Shown piece by piece: positions 5,090-6,344 of a stretch of DNA of 6,344 nucleotides. The stretch comes from Thermoplasmata archaeon (GTDB taxonomy: Archaea > Thermoplasmatota > Thermoplasmata > Thermoplasmatales > Thermoplasmataceae), in NCBI GenBank assembly GCA_021826835.1, contig JAKAYH010000141.1, positions 1 through 6,344 of the forward strand, in the 5' to 3' direction. A program made the position numbers and the translations under genes. The notes under the pieces are model-generated. The model was given only the letters and a program-made list of their open reading frames with translations, did not search any database and was not told the origin of the DNA. Numbering within the stretch: position 1 is the stretch's first letter; every line of letters begins with the position of its first letter.

Positions 5090-6344
5090 ATGCTTAAATT
5101 CGAGAGAGTCCCAATAAGAGAGGAAGAACCGTTGGAAAGATCTAAGAGTTTTAAGATCGAGCCATTGATTGGTTATTCTGATCAGGAGGCTACGACAGAA
5201 GCATCAAGGTGTATAGGGTGTAATATATGTACTCAGGCTTGCCCGGCAAGTCTCGACATAGGAGCATATATTAACAGCACTGCAGTGGGAGATCCTGCCC
5301 AAACCGTAAGAATTGTCTTCGAAAATTTGCCATTTCCTGCGATTATAGGAAGGGTGTGTACCCATAATTGTGAAGATATATGTGTTATGTACGATACGGG
5401 AGGACCTCTGGCCATCAGGCATTTGAAAAGATATGCCGCTGACAAATTTGACGATTATTCAAAGATCATTAATGTCAAAAAAAGAAGCTTCATAAACAAA
5501 AAAGTGGCAGTTATCGGAGCGGGGCCTGCTGGGTTAAGTGCAGCTTATTATCTATCTATTCAGGGCGTTAGAGTAACTGTTTTTGAGGAGTTGCCTGTCA
5601 CTGGCGGTTTCATGAGGGTTGGCATCCCGAGATACAGGTTGCCTGATGACGTACTCGATAAGGAGATCGGCTATATCCAATCCCAGGGAGTGGAGATAAG
5701 ACTAAATACCAAGGTTGGTCGAGATATAAATTTTGATGAAATAGTTTCAAATTATGACGCCGTATTCCTGGGAGTTGGAAATCATAGTCCAAGGACAACC
5801 GGCACTCCCGGAAGTGATGCAGAAAATTTTATGCACGCCACAGAATTCTTGAAGAGAGTTGCACTGAATGAAAAGATTCCTGTGGGAAATAGCGTTGTCA
5901 TAATTGGTGGTGGATTCACTGCGAATGATGCTGCACGTTCCTACCTAAGACTTGGGGCCAGGAATATTAACATCATGTATCGTAGAAGGGAGATTGACAG
6001 GCCTGGATACCCCTCCATGAACGCAGATGAAGAGATGCAGGAGTCCATAGATGAGAGCGTTGGCTATATGTGGGAAGTTACCCCATTTGAATATGTTAAG
6101 AACGGCAACAGGATTGTGCAGGTACGATACTGGAAAAATCAGATGGTTTCGGAAGGTGGAGGCAGGGCAAAGCCTGTTCCTCAAAAGGAGAAAACATATA
6201 CAATGGATGTAGATTTTGTCATAGAAGCCACAGGCCAGGAGACAGATTTTTCATTTCTCGGAGACGAGTACGCAAGAAAGTTGAGACTAACTCCACATGG
6301 CCAGATAATAGTGGATCAGAACGGGATGACAAGTATTCCTGGAG
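5090..6344 (+). CDS. GltD-like Fe-S flavoprotein oxidoreductase, 3' end missing
   Basis: The frame is open from the ATG at 5090 to the right edge: 418 codons and no stop. It belongs to the family of the glutamate synthase small subunit (GltD), NfnB/SudA-like and related NAD(P)H-dependent Fe-S flavoproteins, which pass electrons between NAD(P)H, FAD and 4Fe-4S clusters. The N-terminal domain has a ferredoxin-type motif C41-x2-C44-x2-C47-x3-C51-P and a second set, C90-x3-C94-x3-C98. The FAD site is GAGPAGLSAAYYL (143-155), with the acidic E166 ending the second strand. The family element GIPRYRLPDDVLDKEI is at 178-193. The NAD(P) site is GGGFTAND (273-280) followed by YRRR (297-300), which favours NADPH. 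EATGQETDF (about 385-393) is the late FAD-domain motif. The sequence stops at TSIPG, just before the expected 'AGGD' motif, so roughly 50 residues are missing. No large GltB-type subunit is seen. A stand-alone or differently partnered oxidoreductase is likely, and the electron acceptor is unknown. Confidence 0.93.
   Translation, partial: MLKFERVPIREEEPLERSKSFKIEPLIGYSDQEATTEASRCIGCNICTQACPASLDIGAYINSTAVGDPAQTVRIVFENLPFPAIIGRVCTHNCEDICVMYDTGGPLAIRHLKRYAADKFDDYSKIINVKKRSFINKKVAVIGAGPAGLSAAYYLSIQGVRVTVFEELPVTGGFMRVGIPRYRLPDDVLDKEIGYIQSQGVEIRLNTKVGRDINFDEIVSNYDAVFLGVGNHSPRTTGTPGSDAENFMHATEFLKRVALNEKIPVGNSVVIIGGGFTANDAARSYLRLGARNINIMYRRREIDRPGYPSMNADEEMQESIDESVGYMWEVTPFEYVKNGNRIVQVRYWKNQMVSEGGGRAKPVPQKEKTYTMDVDFVIEATGQETDFSFLGDEYARKLRLTPHGQIIVDQNGMTSIPG

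Noticed and set aside
5204..6184. Several minus-strand frames inside the GltD-like gene
   Set aside because: They are antisense to a continuous 418-codon frame carrying Fe-S, FAD and NAD(P) motifs in the correct order.
1..6344. CRISPR array, rRNA or riboswitch
   Set aside because: No regularly spaced direct repeats, rRNA-like conserved segments or recognisable aptamer cores were seen on either strand.

Overview
The window is AT-rich. It has features of an archaeon: A+T-rich TATA-like boxes 20-27 nt upstream of starts, several genes that look leaderless, frequent AGA/AGG/ATA codons, and a tRNA gene without an encoded CCA. The low G+C and the gene set suggest a Thermoplasmatales-type archaeon (Thermoplasma/Ferroplasma/Cuniculiplasma-like). 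This placement is inference; no rRNA or other phylogenetic marker is present.

Layout. Positions 1-268 are bounded by a perfect 26-bp inverted repeat (1-26 and 243-268). Between the arms lies the start of a minus-strand reading frame that runs off the left edge. A tRNA-Gln(CUG) gene follows (341-413), then an unrecognised 161-residue hypothetical protein on the plus strand (497-982). That gene converges with, and overlaps by 11 bp, a minus-strand extended-SDR (NAD-dependent epimerase/dehydratase-like) gene (972-1811), whose usual catalytic Lys is an Arg. After a 200-bp gap comes a minus-strand 12-helix MFS transporter resembling the GPH/SLC45 branch (2012-3346).

A 313-bp divergent intergenic region (3347-3659) separates the transporter from a plus-strand pair. 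It contains two dyad-symmetric elements and promoter-like boxes for both directions. The pair is a TauE/SafE-family permease (3660-4640) and a small DUF1634-type membrane protein (4627-5028), overlapping by 14 bp and clearly co-translated. A GltD-like Fe-S/FAD/NAD(P) oxidoreductase begins at 5090 and is cut off by the right edge about where its final FAD-contacting 'AGGD' motif would begin.

Functional reading. Only the TauE/SafE-DUF1634 pair is a secure functional unit, probably a two-component exporter or permease for sulfite, an organosulfonate or another small organic anion. The neighbouring MFS transporter and GltD-like flavoprotein could belong to the same physiology (uptake, redox conversion, export), but the sequence does not prove it. 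I see no CRISPR array, rRNA, complete insertion sequence or clear new multi-gene system. The best candidates for follow-up are the inverted-repeat element beside the tRNA, the Arg-for-Lys SDR, and the dyads in the divergent promoter region.
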